Below are positions 36,986 to 46,416 of a stretch of 64,000 bases of DNA, in pieces; position 1 is the first letter of the stretch, and each line of letters opens with the position of its first letter. Source of the stretch: an uncultured Rhodospirillales bacterium (GTDB lineage Bacteria; Pseudomonadota; Alphaproteobacteria; Kiloniellales; Kiloniellaceae); the NCBI GenBank assembly GCA_913060675.1, contig CAJXUS010000013.1:16193-80192 (forward strand), written 5' to 3'. The position numbers were made by a program, and so were the translations under genes. Below the pieces are notes generated by a model that saw nothing but the letters and a program-made list of their open reading frames with translations, was not told the DNA's origin and ran no database searches.

Positions 36986-37506
36986 TAATCAGCAGCCTTT
37001 CGGATCCTGTCGTTAAAGTCACAAACCTTACAAATAAAATCTGCAATCGATTCTATATCGTTGAGGTCAATGATGGGGAGCTTTGAGTTCTCAAAGTCTT
37101 CATCCGTTGCCACAGCGATAATGTTGGGGTCGTCTTTATGCAGCATACGCTTGCCAAGGGAGGGGCGATAAACCTCAAGCTTCTGATGATCTTCTCTTTT
37201 GAAGCCCTCAATGAGCAAGAGATCAACAGGTGTCATTCGTGGTATTAGCTCTTGTAAGCTCGGCTCTTTCTCATCACGCAATTCGTGCATCAGCGCCCAA
37301 CGGTTTCCCGAAGCGATCATAACTTCTGATGCACCGGCCTCGCGATGTTCGTACGAATCTTTACCTGGTTTATCGACATCAAATTTATGATGGGCGTGTT
37401 TTAGAGTTGAGACCTTTAAGCCACGATCTACTAAAGCCGGAATGAGTTGTTTGAGTAGAGTTGTCTTTCCACTTCCGCTCCAACCCGCTAAACCGAAAAC
37501 CTTCAT
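36985..37506 (-). CDS. mobB: Molybdopterin-guanine dinucleotide biosynthesis adaptor MobB
   Basis: A 173-residue P-loop GTPase (GWSGSGKTTLLKQLIPAL, residues 8-25) with the MobB hallmarks STLKHAHHKFDVDKPGKDSY and LLLIEGFKREDHQKLEVYR. MobB helps form the MGD cofactor. First gene of mobB-moeA-moaD-moaE. MobA, MoaA, MoaB and MoaC are not in the window, so the pathway is completed elsewhere. Confidence 0.94.
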   Translation of the reverse strand: MKVFGLAGWSGSGKTTLLKQLIPALVDRGLKVSTLKHAHHKFDVDKPGKDSYEHREAGASEVMIASGNRWALMHELRDEKEPSLQELIPRMTPVDLLLIEGFKREDHQKLEVYRPSLGKRMLHKDDPNIIAVATDEDFENSKLPIIDLNDIESIADFICKVCDFNDRIRKAAD

Positions 37507-37620
37507 GACGTACCTTCTGGCGTAAAAAATTACTTAGATAATAGCTGTATAGCCAGCCGTTGCATTTCTCTCCATGTTATAGATCAAATCAACTGATGGC
37601 GACTGCCGATTAAGGCAATA

Positions 37621-39744
37621 TTATTCAGTGTTAAAGTGATCATAGATGGATTGGGCAACGATACGACTTATACCTTCGACAGCTTCTAGATCCTCAATAC
37701 CTGACCTCGCGACAGCATCAGCAGATCCAAATTTGAATAACAGTGCTTTTTTTCGTTTAGCGCCAATGCCGGGAATACCATCTAGGACCGATTTTAGCCG
37801 TGCGTTTGACCTGCCTTTTCGATGGGTTTCAATTGCATATCGGTGTGCCTCATCTCTAAGTCGTTGGATGAAATAGAGGACAGGGTCTTTGGGATCAACA
37901 AGAAAGGAGGGACGGTTTGGTAAAAAAATGCGTTCGCGTCCTGCGTTTCTGTCTTGCCCCTTGGCAATGGCGACAATGGGGATATCGCTCAAACCAAGTT
38001 CTTCAAGCACTTCGATACCGACTGTTAATTGACCTTGTCCACCGTCGAGTACCAGAAGATCTGGCCATTGATCGGTCTGTCGGTCAGGATCTTCCTTCAA
38101 GCTTCGTGAAAGGCGACGCGTGAGCACTTCTTGCATCATGGCGTAGTCATCTCCGCCGGTGTAGGTGGCCTCGTGTGAGACTTGTTGGTCTGTCTGTGAG
38201 GCAAGGGTGCCCTCTGAAGGCTGATTGCTCTCTGTGGGCTTATCTCCCCGGATTTTGAATTTCCGATAAGCTTTTTTTGTAAACCCTTCCAGTCCCGCAA
38301 CAATCATGCCCCCATAGGCTTCAGAGCCTTGAGTGTGGCTGTTATCGTAAACTTCCACCCGTTCTGGGGTTGTTTCCATCGACAGCATCTCAGCAAGGCC
38401 TTCCAGGAGCCTGCGTTGGCTCGCGCTTTCTGCCATTCTACGTGCGAGGGCTTCTCTGGCGTTAACGGTGGCATTCTCGACGAGTTTTCTTTTGGCACCT
38501 CTTTGGGGGTGGTTCACTTCTACACGATACCCGGCCTTACTGGTCAGAGCTTCAGATAAGAGCAACAGCTCTGGTAGTGTATGGCTAACCATCACGAGTT
38601 TGGGAACTGGTTTGTTGGTATAAAACTGAGCGATGAAGGATGTCAGAACGGTTTCAGCATCGATGGTTCGATCGTGGCTGGGAAAATAGGAGCGATTTCC
38701 ATAGTTTCGACCCGCCCGGAAAAAGAACACCTGGATGCAGGATTGTCCTGCTTTTTCAAAGAGGGCAAAAACATCTGCATCATCAACTTCAGCAACATTG
38801 ATTTCTTGTTTTGACTGAATAATGGTAAGAGCGCGGATACGATCGCGATACACAGCTGCTTGTTCATAGTCCTGATGGGCCGCAGCCTCTTGCATCTTAA
38901 GAGCCATTTTCTTTTGAAACTCCATCGATGAACCACTCAGATAACTTTCAGCCTCTTTTACATGAGAAGCATAGTTGTTGAGTGAAACACGTCCCACGCA
39001 AGGCGCTGAACAACGTTTGATTTGATACATCAAGCAGGGGCGGGTTCTGTTGGTGTAAACCCCATCACTACAAGATCTCAAAAGAAAGGCTTTTTCGAGA
39101 GCGGTAATGGTTTGATTTACAGACTTTGCATCAGCAAAGGGGCCAAAATAACGACCGTCTCTTTTTTGTACGCCTCTGTGCTTGGTTATCTGAGGAGCTT
39201 CGTGATCAGCAGTTATCAGAATATAGGGAAAGGACTTATCATCACGTAGCAGTACGTTATAACGAGGTCCCAGTCGCTTGATAAGGTTACTTTCAAGGAG
39301 AAGAGCTTCGGCTTCGGTATTAGTTTGGACGATTTCCATCGACCGTGTCTCGGATACCATCCGCTTAAGGCGATAGGGCAGTTGATCAACGCGTGTATAA
39401 GAGACCACGCGTTTTTTTAAGTTTTTTGCCTTTCCAACATAAAGAGCGTTTCCATCTTTATTAAGCATCCGATAAACGCCAGGGGAACCAGGAAGCGTTT
39501 TGACAACATTCTGAATGACGAGAGTGCCGAGCTCTATATTGCTGATTGTGGCAGGATCATTTTCTGGGGCCGAATTGGAGGAATCCCATTTGATCGTTGC
39601 TTCAGATAATCCCGATAGACCTTTGTCAATGTGACCTTCTGTTGAGGCGTTCGTATTATCGATTTCATGAATAGCCATGGCAGAGCGTTTTCCCCCTTGA
39701 GAAGGGTCTTTTTTACGCGGCCTTTGAATTGGTGCTTTGGTCAT
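37621..39744 (-). CDS. uvrC: Excinuclease ABC subunit C
   Basis: A 707-residue UvrC, which makes both incisions in nucleotide excision repair after UvrB loading. The GIY-YIG domain starts near residue 85 (GSPGVYRMLNKDGNALYVGK), the UvrB-binding UVR motif is at about 280-315, the RNase H-like nuclease region has YDNSHTQGSEAYGGMIV, and the C-terminal double HhH is GIPGIGAKRKKALL. Odd features: about 75 extra N-terminal residues, partly basic, and a 30-residue polar insert in the RNase H part (TESNQPSEGTLASQTDQQVS). An internal ATG at 39678 would remove 22 of the extra residues. Confidence 0.94.
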   Translation of the reverse strand: MTKAPIQRPRKKDPSQGGKRSAMAIHEIDNTNASTEGHIDKGLSGLSEATIKWDSSNSAPENDPATISNIELGTLVIQNVVKTLPGSPGVYRMLNKDGNALYVGKAKNLKKRVVSYTRVDQLPYRLKRMVSETRSMEIVQTNTEAEALLLESNLIKRLGPRYNVLLRDDKSFPYILITADHEAPQITKHRGVQKRDGRYFGPFADAKSVNQTITALEKAFLLRSCSDGVYTNRTRPCLMYQIKRCSAPCVGRVSLNNYASHVKEAESYLSGSSMEFQKKMALKMQEAAAHQDYEQAAVYRDRIRALTIIQSKQEINVAEVDDADVFALFEKAGQSCIQVFFFRAGRNYGNRSYFPSHDRTIDAETVLTSFIAQFYTNKPVPKLVMVSHTLPELLLLSEALTSKAGYRVEVNHPQRGAKRKLVENATVNAREALARRMAESASQRRLLEGLAEMLSMETTPERVEVYDNSHTQGSEAYGGMIVAGLEGFTKKAYRKFKIRGDKPTESNQPSEGTLASQTDQQVSHEATYTGGDDYAMMQEVLTRRLSRSLKEDPDRQTDQWPDLLVLDGGQGQLTVGIEVLEELGLSDIPIVAIAKGQDRNAGRERIFLPNRPSFLVDPKDPVLYFIQRLRDEAHRYAIETHRKGRSNARLKSVLDGIPGIGAKRKKALLFKFGSADAVARSGIEDLEAVEGISRIVAQSIYDHFNTE

Positions 39745-39759
39745 GGCTCGAAAATAAAT

Positions 39760-39777
39760 ACGTCTTAGGGCAGACGT
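39760..39777 (-). other. Hairpin in the uvrC leader
   Basis: ACGTCT (39760-39765) and AGACGT (39772-39777) are perfect complements around six bases, 15 bases before the uvrC ATG, where no good ribosome-binding site is visible. It may modulate translation initiation. Confidence 0.3.
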
Positions 39778-39866
39778 GTTCCTCTGTTAGTAGGCGGAAA
39801 TATGACAGCAGTAGCCACAAATCCAAAATGAAATACTTTTATAGCTATTAAATGGACATTCCTAAG

Positions 39867-39881
39867 GAACAGGTCAAGAAC
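39867..39881 (-). promoter_or_regulatory. LexA-type SOS box upstream of uvrC
   Basis: On the minus strand the sequence is GTTC-TTGACCT-GTTC, an exact GTTC-N7-GTTC direct repeat, the LexA operator known for Alphaproteobacteria. The central TTGACC can serve as a -35 box, with AT-rich -10 candidates 17-19 bases further on. It lies 122 bases before the uvrC ATG. Confidence 0.65.
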
Positions 39882-40192
39882 ACTTTGTTAACACAAAAAG
39901 GTGACTCTGGAGAACTCCAAGGATTCGTGTGAAGAGTGGTTGTACCAGTGTAAAAGGTCCATAAATTGTATCCACCATTCCTGTGGATAACTTTGTGGCT
40001 ATCTTGTGTGCCTTTGCTTACACCCCTTGAAAACACTAGGGTTACAATAAGCTGCTTAAAAAATAGGCATAAATTTTAAGGCATTGAATTTATTGTGTTA
40101 TTCAAAGTCAACGCTCCAATATCGAAAAAAAATTGTTTTTTTTGGACTTGACCATTACAGAAAGATTTCTCCTGTGCACAAGTGAAAGGGAT

Positions 40193-40364
40193 TTGACGGC
40201 AATCTCTTTGATTTGTCTAGATTCTCGCCTTGGAAATGATCAAGTTACTTGCGAATCTAACTAGGTAGCTGCAAAGAAATTGTACAACTGAAAACGGTTA
40301 ATAAATTAGCTTGAGGCTCTGGAATCAAAAAGAGGCAGAAATAATAATTCCTGCCTCTTTTTGA
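40193..40364 (+). ncRNA. Candidate small RNA in the uvrC-folB gap
   Basis: In the 638-base gene-free stretch between uvrC and folB, a promoter-like TTGACG (40193-40198) is followed after 17 bases by TCTAGA (40216-40221). About 110 bases later comes a strong bidirectional terminator (40325-40364). This would give a plus-strand RNA of about 140 nt with no long open frame. The rest of the gap holds the uvrC SOS box, an inverted pair TATCCAC/GTGGATA (39969-39989, one matching a DnaA-box 9-mer on the minus strand) and AT-rich sequence. Confidence 0.3.
40325..40364. terminator. Bidirectional terminator downstream of folB
   Basis: A perfect 14-base stem, TCAAAAAGAGGCAG (40325-40338) with CTGCCTCTTTTTGA (40351-40364), loop of 12, T-tracts on both strands. 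It terminates folB (minus strand) and any plus-strand transcript from the gap. Confidence 0.9.
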
Positions 40365-40382
40365 TGGATTATGAATAGTGTT

Positions 40383-40775
40383 TTATGAGCGTGTTCTTGT
40401 GATTTCAATTCCGACACCAGCAACATCAGGATAACGATCCAATTTCTCTATGCGCATGTGTACGACTTTAATGCGATCATCAAAGAAGCAGGTTTCAGAT
40501 ATATCATTTGCGAGGGTTTCTAAAAGTTTGACTTTTGTCTCGACACAAACATTACGGACTTTTTTTACGAGCACGCCGTAATTGATGGTTTCGTCAATTT
40601 CATCATTAAGAACAGAAATGGGGTTCAGAGTCAGTTCCAGGTTCAATTTTAATCGTTGTGGGCGGATACGCTCTTCATCTGTCAGGCCGATGTGGCAGCT
40701 AAGAGAAAGATCCCGTACGACCAATTTTTGTTTCGTGAGTAGGCTGTCAGTAGTCGTTTTGCTTTCGGATGCCAT
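40383..40775 (-). CDS. folB: Dihydroneopterin aldolase
   Basis: A 130-residue FolB, which cleaves dihydroneopterin to 6-hydroxymethyl-dihydropterin in folate synthesis. Typical segments: LVVRDLSLSCHIGLTDEERI (about residues 15-34), ETINYGVLVKKV with the active-site Tyr, and ETLANDISETCFFDDRI. ATG 40775 is preferred over 40784 because AAGGA stands nine bases before the former and abuts the latter. Alone on its strand here. Confidence 0.88.
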   Translation of the reverse strand: MASESKTTTDSLLTKQKLVVRDLSLSCHIGLTDEERIRPQRLKLNLELTLNPISVLNDEIDETINYGVLVKKVRNVCVETKVKLLETLANDISETCFFDDRIKVVHMRIEKLDRYPDVAGVGIEITRTRS

Positions 40776-40971
40776 CTTCGACATTCCTTCTCTTTTAAAT
40801 AGGGAGAAATTACCCGTAATGAAACGGTGTTAATTGGGCGCCAATTTACGCTCTGTAGTATCAGAGGTCAAAAGGCAATTATATTGAGTTGGATTACGAC
40901 AATTTTTTTGAGTGTAAACGCGAGGGTTAGGACCTCTTAAATCAACACTTCTGAATTAAGAAGTTCTCATC

Positions 40972-41943
40972 CTAGGCTACGAAGAGCTTATCTTTGAATT
41001 GATAAAGAATGTAAGCTGCGTAAAGGGCAATAAAGAAAACACCTTTTAGGCGACATATTTTTCCAGAATGACACATGGCTGGAATTACCAGAAGACTGAC
41101 GCCTGCCATCACCCACATATCAAATTGTAAGATAGCCGGGGATACGGCAAAGGGGGATACAATCGCAAGAATGCCCAGGATCAGAAGCAGGTTAAAAATA
41201 TTTGATCCGAGGGCATTTCCAAGAGCAACCTCTGTATGGCCCCGTAGGCCCGCGACAACCGCTGTTGCAAGTTCGGGGAGTGAAGTTCCCAGGGCAACCA
41301 GTGTCACCCCGATAACGGTTTCAGATACACCTGCTGCGCGCGCAATGGTCTCTGCGCCATCAACAAGTAGTTCAGAGCCGATAATAAGTCCGCCAATTCC
41401 TAGGAAAAGTAAAAATAGGGCTAAAGGAATTGATCCGGGTGCTGCTTCCAACTCTTCAGCTAATTCAGGATCAGCTTCTTCTTTTGGGTTACATTTTTTC
41501 TCGCGATAATAACTGCGCCAAATATAAAATGTCAGCAATGCCAGCATGAATATGCCATGCCAGATCGTGAAAATACCTATGAGAGCAAAGATGATAAAGA
41601 TTGCCGTGGCAATAAGCATTGCAATTGCATCACGCATTACATCACAGGGCTTTGTTGCCAAGGGCGAGATCAGCGCACCAACCCCGAGTATCAATAAGAT
41701 ATTGGCAATGTTTGAGCCAACGACATTCCCGACACCAATATCGGTAGCACCTTCTAATCCTGCTGTGAGAGTCACCATCAACTCTGGCATGGATGTCGCG
41801 CAAGCAACGATAGTCAAGCCGATCAGCATAGGAGAGATGTCGAGCTTACGAGCTATTCCTAGTGCACCACGGAGGAGAATCTCACCGCCCACTGCCAAGA
41901 GGACGAGGCCACCGCCTGCTGCTAGAAATGCTGTTGCTGTCAT
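40972..41943 (-). CDS. Calcium/sodium antiporter (CaCA family, YrbG-like)
   Basis: A 323-residue exchanger with about ten transmembrane helices in two inverted halves. The two alpha repeats are clear: GLTIVACATSMPELMVTLTA with GVGNVVGSNIANILLILG (about residues 40-85), and GVTLVALGTSLPELATAVVA with ALGNALGSNIFNLLLILG (about 205-260). A charged cytoplasmic loop (EEADPELAEELEAA) separates them. Start 41943 fits the family N-terminus better than the open frame start at 41985. Likely exports Ca2+. Confidence 0.92.
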   Translation of the reverse strand: MTATAFLAAGGGLVLLAVGGEILLRGALGIARKLDISPMLIGLTIVACATSMPELMVTLTAGLEGATDIGVGNVVGSNIANILLILGVGALISPLATKPCDVMRDAIAMLIATAIFIIFALIGIFTIWHGIFMLALLTFYIWRSYYREKKCNPKEEADPELAEELEAAPGSIPLALFLLFLGIGGLIIGSELLVDGAETIARAAGVSETVIGVTLVALGTSLPELATAVVAGLRGHTEVALGNALGSNIFNLLLILGILAIVSPFAVSPAILQFDMWVMAGVSLLVIPAMCHSGKICRLKGVFFIALYAAYILYQFKDKLFVA

Positions 41944-42074
41944 GTGTTCTGAGCTCTTTAGTTGTGCACACTTGATGCCTCCCATTTACTCAAATGCGAG
42001 AATCACAGGCCTTTAGATGCCCCTATGGGGAGGAGTTTTCAATAGGAGATGTTCAAATATGTCAAAATTTGGAC

Positions 42075-42482
42075 TTATTTATCTGATTCAAGCTCTTCTT
42101 CCAAATTGAGAGAGGCAGAGTTGATGCAATAACGAAGGCCCGTTGGCTCTGGGCCATCCGGGAACACATGGCCAAGATGAGCATCACACTTTGCACAAAG
42201 AACCTCTACACGATGCATGCCGTGTGTGTGATCTTCTTTAGCACTGACATATCCATCCCCAATAGGTTCATAGAAGGAAGGCCAGCCACTGCCGGAATCA
42301 TACTTTGTCCGAGAATGAAATAAGGGGTCATCGCAACAGATACATTTATAGGTGCCAGGAGTCTTGCAGTCGTAATATTTGTTGGCAAAGGCACGTTCAG
42401 TTCCACCTTCTCGCGCGATCCTATAGGTTTCAGAATCTAATTTTTCTTCCCAGTTTGTATTGTCGCTCGTCTTGTTGGTCAT
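42075..42482 (-). CDS. msrB: Peptide-methionine (R)-S-oxide reductase
   Basis: A 135-residue MsrB. It reduces the R-epimer of methionine sulfoxide in proteins. The zinc Cys pairs are in [11 protein letters not shown] and [14 protein letters not shown]; the catalytic Cys is in [10 protein letters not shown]. Full length. Another methionine-sulfoxide enzyme, msrP, lies 9 kb away. Upstream on the same strand is the PAS kinase gene. Confidence 0.95.
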   Translation of the reverse strand: MTNKTSDNTNWEEKLDSETYRIAREGGTERAFANKYYDCKTPGTYKCICCDDPLFHSRTKYDSGSGWPSFYEPIGDGYVSAKEDHTHGMHRVEVLCAKCDAHLGHVFPDGPEPTGLRYCINSASLNLEEELESDK

Positions 42483-42589
42483 AGAACTCTTCTTTTCAGC
42501 TTAATATCTGTATTCTGTAATTTGTGCAGCTAGAAAGAAATTTCAATTCCCTAAACTGAAACTCAAGAAAAGGTGTTCAAGAAAAGGCC

Positions 42590-44146
42590 TTAATGCAAAA
42601 CGTTCGAATCAATAGCATCGAGCACTCTTGATTTCGGGATAATAACGGAAACTGTTGTCCCTTTATTTATCTCACTCTCGATTTTTAATTCACCATCGTG
42701 TGCAGCAACAAGTCGTGAGGCAATATACAACCCCAGTCCAACCCCTTTTCCTGATGCCCAAGAGGAGCTTGCCGCCTGCGTGAAAGCCTTACAGACATCT
42801 TTAAGGCGATTAGCAGGTATGCCGATGCCTGTATCTTTGATCGAAAAAACAATGTTATTGGCAGGGTCATAATTCACGGATAATGAAATCGTGCCCCCCT
42901 CGGGAGTATACTTAATTGCATTGCTGATGAGGTTGGTGAGAATTTGACGAAAGCGACGTGCGTCTCCTTTCATTGATACACCGGTCACATTATTTTGAAC
43001 GGTAAAGCATTGATCCTTTTTCATGGCCTCTAGTTCAAAAGTTGCACGGCAATAGTCAACAATGTTGTCGTGTTGAAAGTACCCTTCAAATAAATTTAAC
43101 TCGCCGCTATCTATTGTTGAGGCGTCAAGGAGTTCATTTATAAGTTCCAACAAATGTTGCGCACTGCAGTGGATGTCTTTTAGGGCAGAAAGTTGCTTAT
43201 CATTTACGGGACCATAAATTTGATGCTCGAGCATATCCGAAAACCCGATAATCGCGTTTAAGGGGGTTCTCAGTTCGTGGCTCATGGTCGCCAGAAAATT
43301 ACCTTTGGATTTATTCGCATTTTCCGCTTCGTGTCGAGCGAGGGTGAGTTTGTGGGTGCGCTCACTTACACGTTGTTCTAGATCTAAATTAAGCCGTCGC
43401 AATTCTTCTTGTGCTCTGACTCTTTCTGTAATGTCTTCTTCTGTCGCAACGATGACCTTTGCTCCTGAAACAGGATCCAAGCCAAACTCTGCGGTTAACG
43501 TGTGCCAGCGATCGCCAAAGGCTGTTTGAATTTTTATATCCCGGCGAAAACGTTTTTCGGTATCTTGGCGGTTGATAATACTCTTTATGATATTTGGATC
43601 GTTATAGCGGTCTTCGAGAGTGGTGGTTGGTTTGTTCTCGATATCATAGACAGAGGCAGCAGAAGGATTTTGCGCGAGTAATCTTCCGTCACTTGCAAAG
43701 GTACTAATCATAAGCGGTGTATGTCTTACTGCCTCTAGAATACGTTTGGCTCGATGGTCGAGCTCTTCCCTTATTTGAGGGCTGGCCTCAATCAGTACCG
43801 CTCTTTTCCCGTTTTCTATGAATATGGGGGTGAAGGTGACGATGACCATTTTGGGGTGGCCATTGGGATATAGTGTCCAATTCTCTTCAACACGCTCACC
43901 TTGGGAGGTATTGGAGAAAATTTCGGCTAATCGACGTCGAACAGATGTTGAATCGCTTGAAAAATCTCGTGCAATAAGAACGGTAAGTGAATCTGCTTCC
44001 CAAAATTCGAGCGCAGATTCATTGCCCCACCAAATTTTATGGTCGTCGATATCGAAGACCCAAATGGCCGTGCTAAGTCTGTTAAAGGCAGACAAGTCTT
44101 GCCAAAAATGAAATTTTGGCAACTGTTCTTTGACAGTGAACGTCAT
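42590..44146 (-). CDS. Soluble PAS-domain hybrid-type sensor histidine kinase
   Basis: A 518-residue kinase without transmembrane helices: two PAS-like domains (about residues 20-130 and 135-240; FDIDDHKIWWGNESALEFWE, LLAQNPSAASVYDIENKPTT), a coiled coil (EELRRLNLDLEQRVSERTHK), HisKA with phospho-His in MSHELRTPLNAIIGFSDML (about 293) and HATPase (NLISNAIKYTPEGG, DTGIGIPANR, GVGLGLYIASRL). No receiver domain and no adjacent response regulator, so it is an orphan kinase. PleC/DivJ-like kinases have this C-terminal half, but the phosphotransfer partner is unknown. Confidence 0.9.
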   Translation of the reverse strand: MTFTVKEQLPKFHFWQDLSAFNRLSTAIWVFDIDDHKIWWGNESALEFWEADSLTVLIARDFSSDSTSVRRRLAEIFSNTSQGERVEENWTLYPNGHPKMVIVTFTPIFIENGKRAVLIEASPQIREELDHRAKRILEAVRHTPLMISTFASDGRLLAQNPSAASVYDIENKPTTTLEDRYNDPNIIKSIINRQDTEKRFRRDIKIQTAFGDRWHTLTAEFGLDPVSGAKVIVATEEDITERVRAQEELRRLNLDLEQRVSERTHKLTLARHEAENANKSKGNFLATMSHELRTPLNAIIGFSDMLEHQIYGPVNDKQLSALKDIHCSAQHLLELINELLDASTIDSGELNLFEGYFQHDNIVDYCRATFELEAMKKDQCFTVQNNVTGVSMKGDARRFRQILTNLISNAIKYTPEGGTISLSVNYDPANNIVFSIKDTGIGIPANRLKDVCKAFTQAASSSWASGKGVGLGLYIASRLVAAHDGELKIESEINKGTTVSVIIPKSRVLDAIDSNVLH

Positions 44147-44243
44147 CTATTTATCCAAAGATCAAGCTGAGAATATCATCGTGTGCTGAAAAAAGGAAGT
44201 GCAACAGTTAGCTTTAGCTTTACTGATTTACTTACCAAGTACA

Positions 44244-46376
44244 CTATTTTCCTTTTCGTCCTCTTTGGTATTTCTTGCTCTTAGATTTCGCTTCGGCCAT
44301 GGCCATACGATCGGATAAGTTTGAGTGTGAAGGGTTTGCGATGCCAAGTTCGTTCTCTTGAAGTTTCTTGATTTCATCTCGCATCCTTGCGGCTTCCTCA
44401 AATTCAAGGTCTGCAGCTGCTTCGTGCATACGCTTGGTTAAGTCGTCAATATATGACTTCAAGTTATGGCCGACCATATGGGGGGCACTTGTATCGTCGA
44501 GGTCAACCGTGACGTGATCGCTTTCGTATACAGATCCCAAAATGTCACCGATTTTTTTACGAATAGATTCAGGCGTAATGTTATGTGCCAGATTGTAGGC
44601 CTGTTGTTTCTCTCGGCGGCGATTGGTTTCGTCTAAGGCTTTAGTGAGCGACTTGGTCATTTTGTCGGCGTAGAGAATTACTTTGCCATCAACGTTACGT
44701 GCTGCGCGTCCGATAGTCTGGACAAGAGCCGTCGTTGAGCGAAGAAAACCTTCCTTATCTGCATCAAGAATACAGACGAGACCACATTCAGGAATGTCCA
44801 AACCTTCGCGGAGGAGGTTGATTCCAACCAGAACATCAAAGACGCCTTTTCGAAGATCTCTAATGATTTCAATACGTTCAAGAGTATCGATATCGGAATG
44901 GATGTAGCGGACTTTTAAGTTTGCTTCGTGGAGATATTCCGTCAGGTCTTCGGCCATACGTTTGGTGAGCGTGGTAACCAGTACACGCATGTTGCGACTG
45001 ATGACTTCTTTACATTCCTTGATCAGGTCATCGACCTGAGTTTCTATGGGCCTGATTTCGCATACGGGATCGAGCAAGCCTGTGGGGCGGATGATCTGTT
45101 CTGCGAATACACCACCCGTTTCGTTCATCTCCCATGGACCGGGTGTCGCGGACACAAAAACGGTTTGGGGGCGCATGGCTTCCCATTCTTGGAATTTTAG
45201 TGGCCGATTATCAATACAAGAAGGCAAGCGGAAGCCGAATTCAGACAGGTTAGACTTACGGGCAAAGTCACCGTTGTACATGCCGTTAAGCTGGCCAATT
45301 GTAACGTGGCTTTCGTCGACAAAGAGCAAGGCGTTATCAGGGAGGTATTCAAAAAGTGTTGGTGGTGGTTCACCCGGCGAGCGCCCAGTCAGATAACGGG
45401 AGTAGTTTTCAATACCAGCACAGGAGCCCGTAGCTTCTATCATTTCAAGATCAAAAACAGTCCTTTGTTCCAAGCGCTGGGCTTCGAGGAGTTTGTTTTC
45501 TTCATTGAATCTTTGAAGCTGAACTTTTAGGTCTGATTTTATTCCCTTAGATGCCTGAATGAGTGTCGGTCGCGGTGTTACATAGTGACTATTGGCGTAG
45601 ACTCTGATGCCTTCGAGGTCGGCTGTTTTTCCTCCTGTAAGAGGATCAAACTCTTGAACCGTTTCGATTTCATCGCCAAACATTGAAACCCGCCATGCAC
45701 GATCTTCGTAGTGCGCGGGAAATATTTCAAGTGTGTCGCCACGTACCCTGAAGGTACCGCGCCCAAATGCGATATCGTTGCGGGTGTATTGTAACTCGAC
45801 CAGGGATTTCAAGATGTCGCGCATGTCGACTTCCTGTCCCACTTTGAGGCCCAAGGTCATCTGAGCATAGGTTTCTGGTGAGCCTATACCATAGATGCAC
45901 GATACCGAAGCCACGATGATGACGTCATCGCGCTCAAACAGAGCACGGGTAGCCGAGTGGCGCATACGGTCAATCTGCTCGTTTATAGAGCTATCTTTTT
46001 CAATGTAGGTATCCGTACGGGCGACATAGGCTTCAGGTTGGTAATAATCGTAGTAGGAAACAAAGTACTCAACCGCGTTATCTGGAAAGAAGTTCTTCAT
46101 CTCGGTATAGAGTTGAGCAGCAAGGGTTTTATTGTGTGCCAAAACCAAAGCAGGACGTTGTAATTTCTGGATGGTTTGGGCCATGGTGAATGTTTTACCT
46201 GACCCCGTTACTCCAAGAAGCACCTGGCTTCGCTCGCCCTCGCTTAATCCTTCACAGAGTTCTTTGATCGCATGAGGCTGGTCTCCGGAAGGTGAATACT
46301 CTGATTCAAGTCGAAACGGTTTCGAATCATCTTTGAAAAAACTGTCTGTGGCGCGTTCAATAAGCAAGGAAGTCAT
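44244..46376 (-). CDS. uvrB: Excinuclease ABC subunit B
   Basis: A 710-residue UvrB, the damage-verifying helicase of excision repair. Walker A is [14 protein letters not shown] (about residues 50-63), the beta-hairpin region is [20 protein letters not shown], helicase motif VI is [19 protein letters not shown], and the C-terminal UvrC-binding UVR motif is [18 protein letters not shown]. The frame runs to 46478 but ATG 46376 matches the family. No SOS box was seen before it, unlike uvrC. Confidence 0.96.
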   Translation of the reverse strand: MTSLLIERATDSFFKDDSKPFRLESEYSPSGDQPHAIKELCEGLSEGERSQVLLGVTGSGKTFTMAQTIQKLQRPALVLAHNKTLAAQLYTEMKNFFPDNAVEYFVSYYDYYQPEAYVARTDTYIEKDSSINEQIDRMRHSATRALFERDDVIIVASVSCIYGIGSPETYAQMTLGLKVGQEVDMRDILKSLVELQYTRNDIAFGRGTFRVRGDTLEIFPAHYEDRAWRVSMFGDEIETVQEFDPLTGGKTADLEGIRVYANSHYVTPRPTLIQASKGIKSDLKVQLQRFNEENKLLEAQRLEQRTVFDLEMIEATGSCAGIENYSRYLTGRSPGEPPPTLFEYLPDNALLFVDESHVTIGQLNGMYNGDFARKSNLSEFGFRLPSCIDNRPLKFQEWEAMRPQTVFVSATPGPWEMNETGGVFAEQIIRPTGLLDPVCEIRPIETQVDDLIKECKEVISRNMRVLVTTLTKRMAEDLTEYLHEANLKVRYIHSDIDTLERIEIIRDLRKGVFDVLVGINLLREGLDIPECGLVCILDADKEGFLRSTTALVQTIGRAARNVDGKVILYADKMTKSLTKALDETNRRREKQQAYNLAHNITPESIRKKIGDILGSVYESDHVTVDLDDTSAPHMVGHNLKSYIDDLTKRMHEAAADLEFEEAARMRDEIKKLQENELGIANPSHSNLSDRMAMAEAKSKSKKYQRGRKGK

Positions 46377-46416
46377 GCGTGCTCTCGGTATTGACTTGGA
46401 AACTGTTAATGTAGGG

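Noticed and set aside
39745..40320. AT-rich gap with a DnaA-box-like 9-mer (TTATCCACA on the minus strand, 39982-39990), considered as a replication origin.
   Set aside because: Only one box is a clean match and no dnaA, parA, gidA or hemE neighbours are present.
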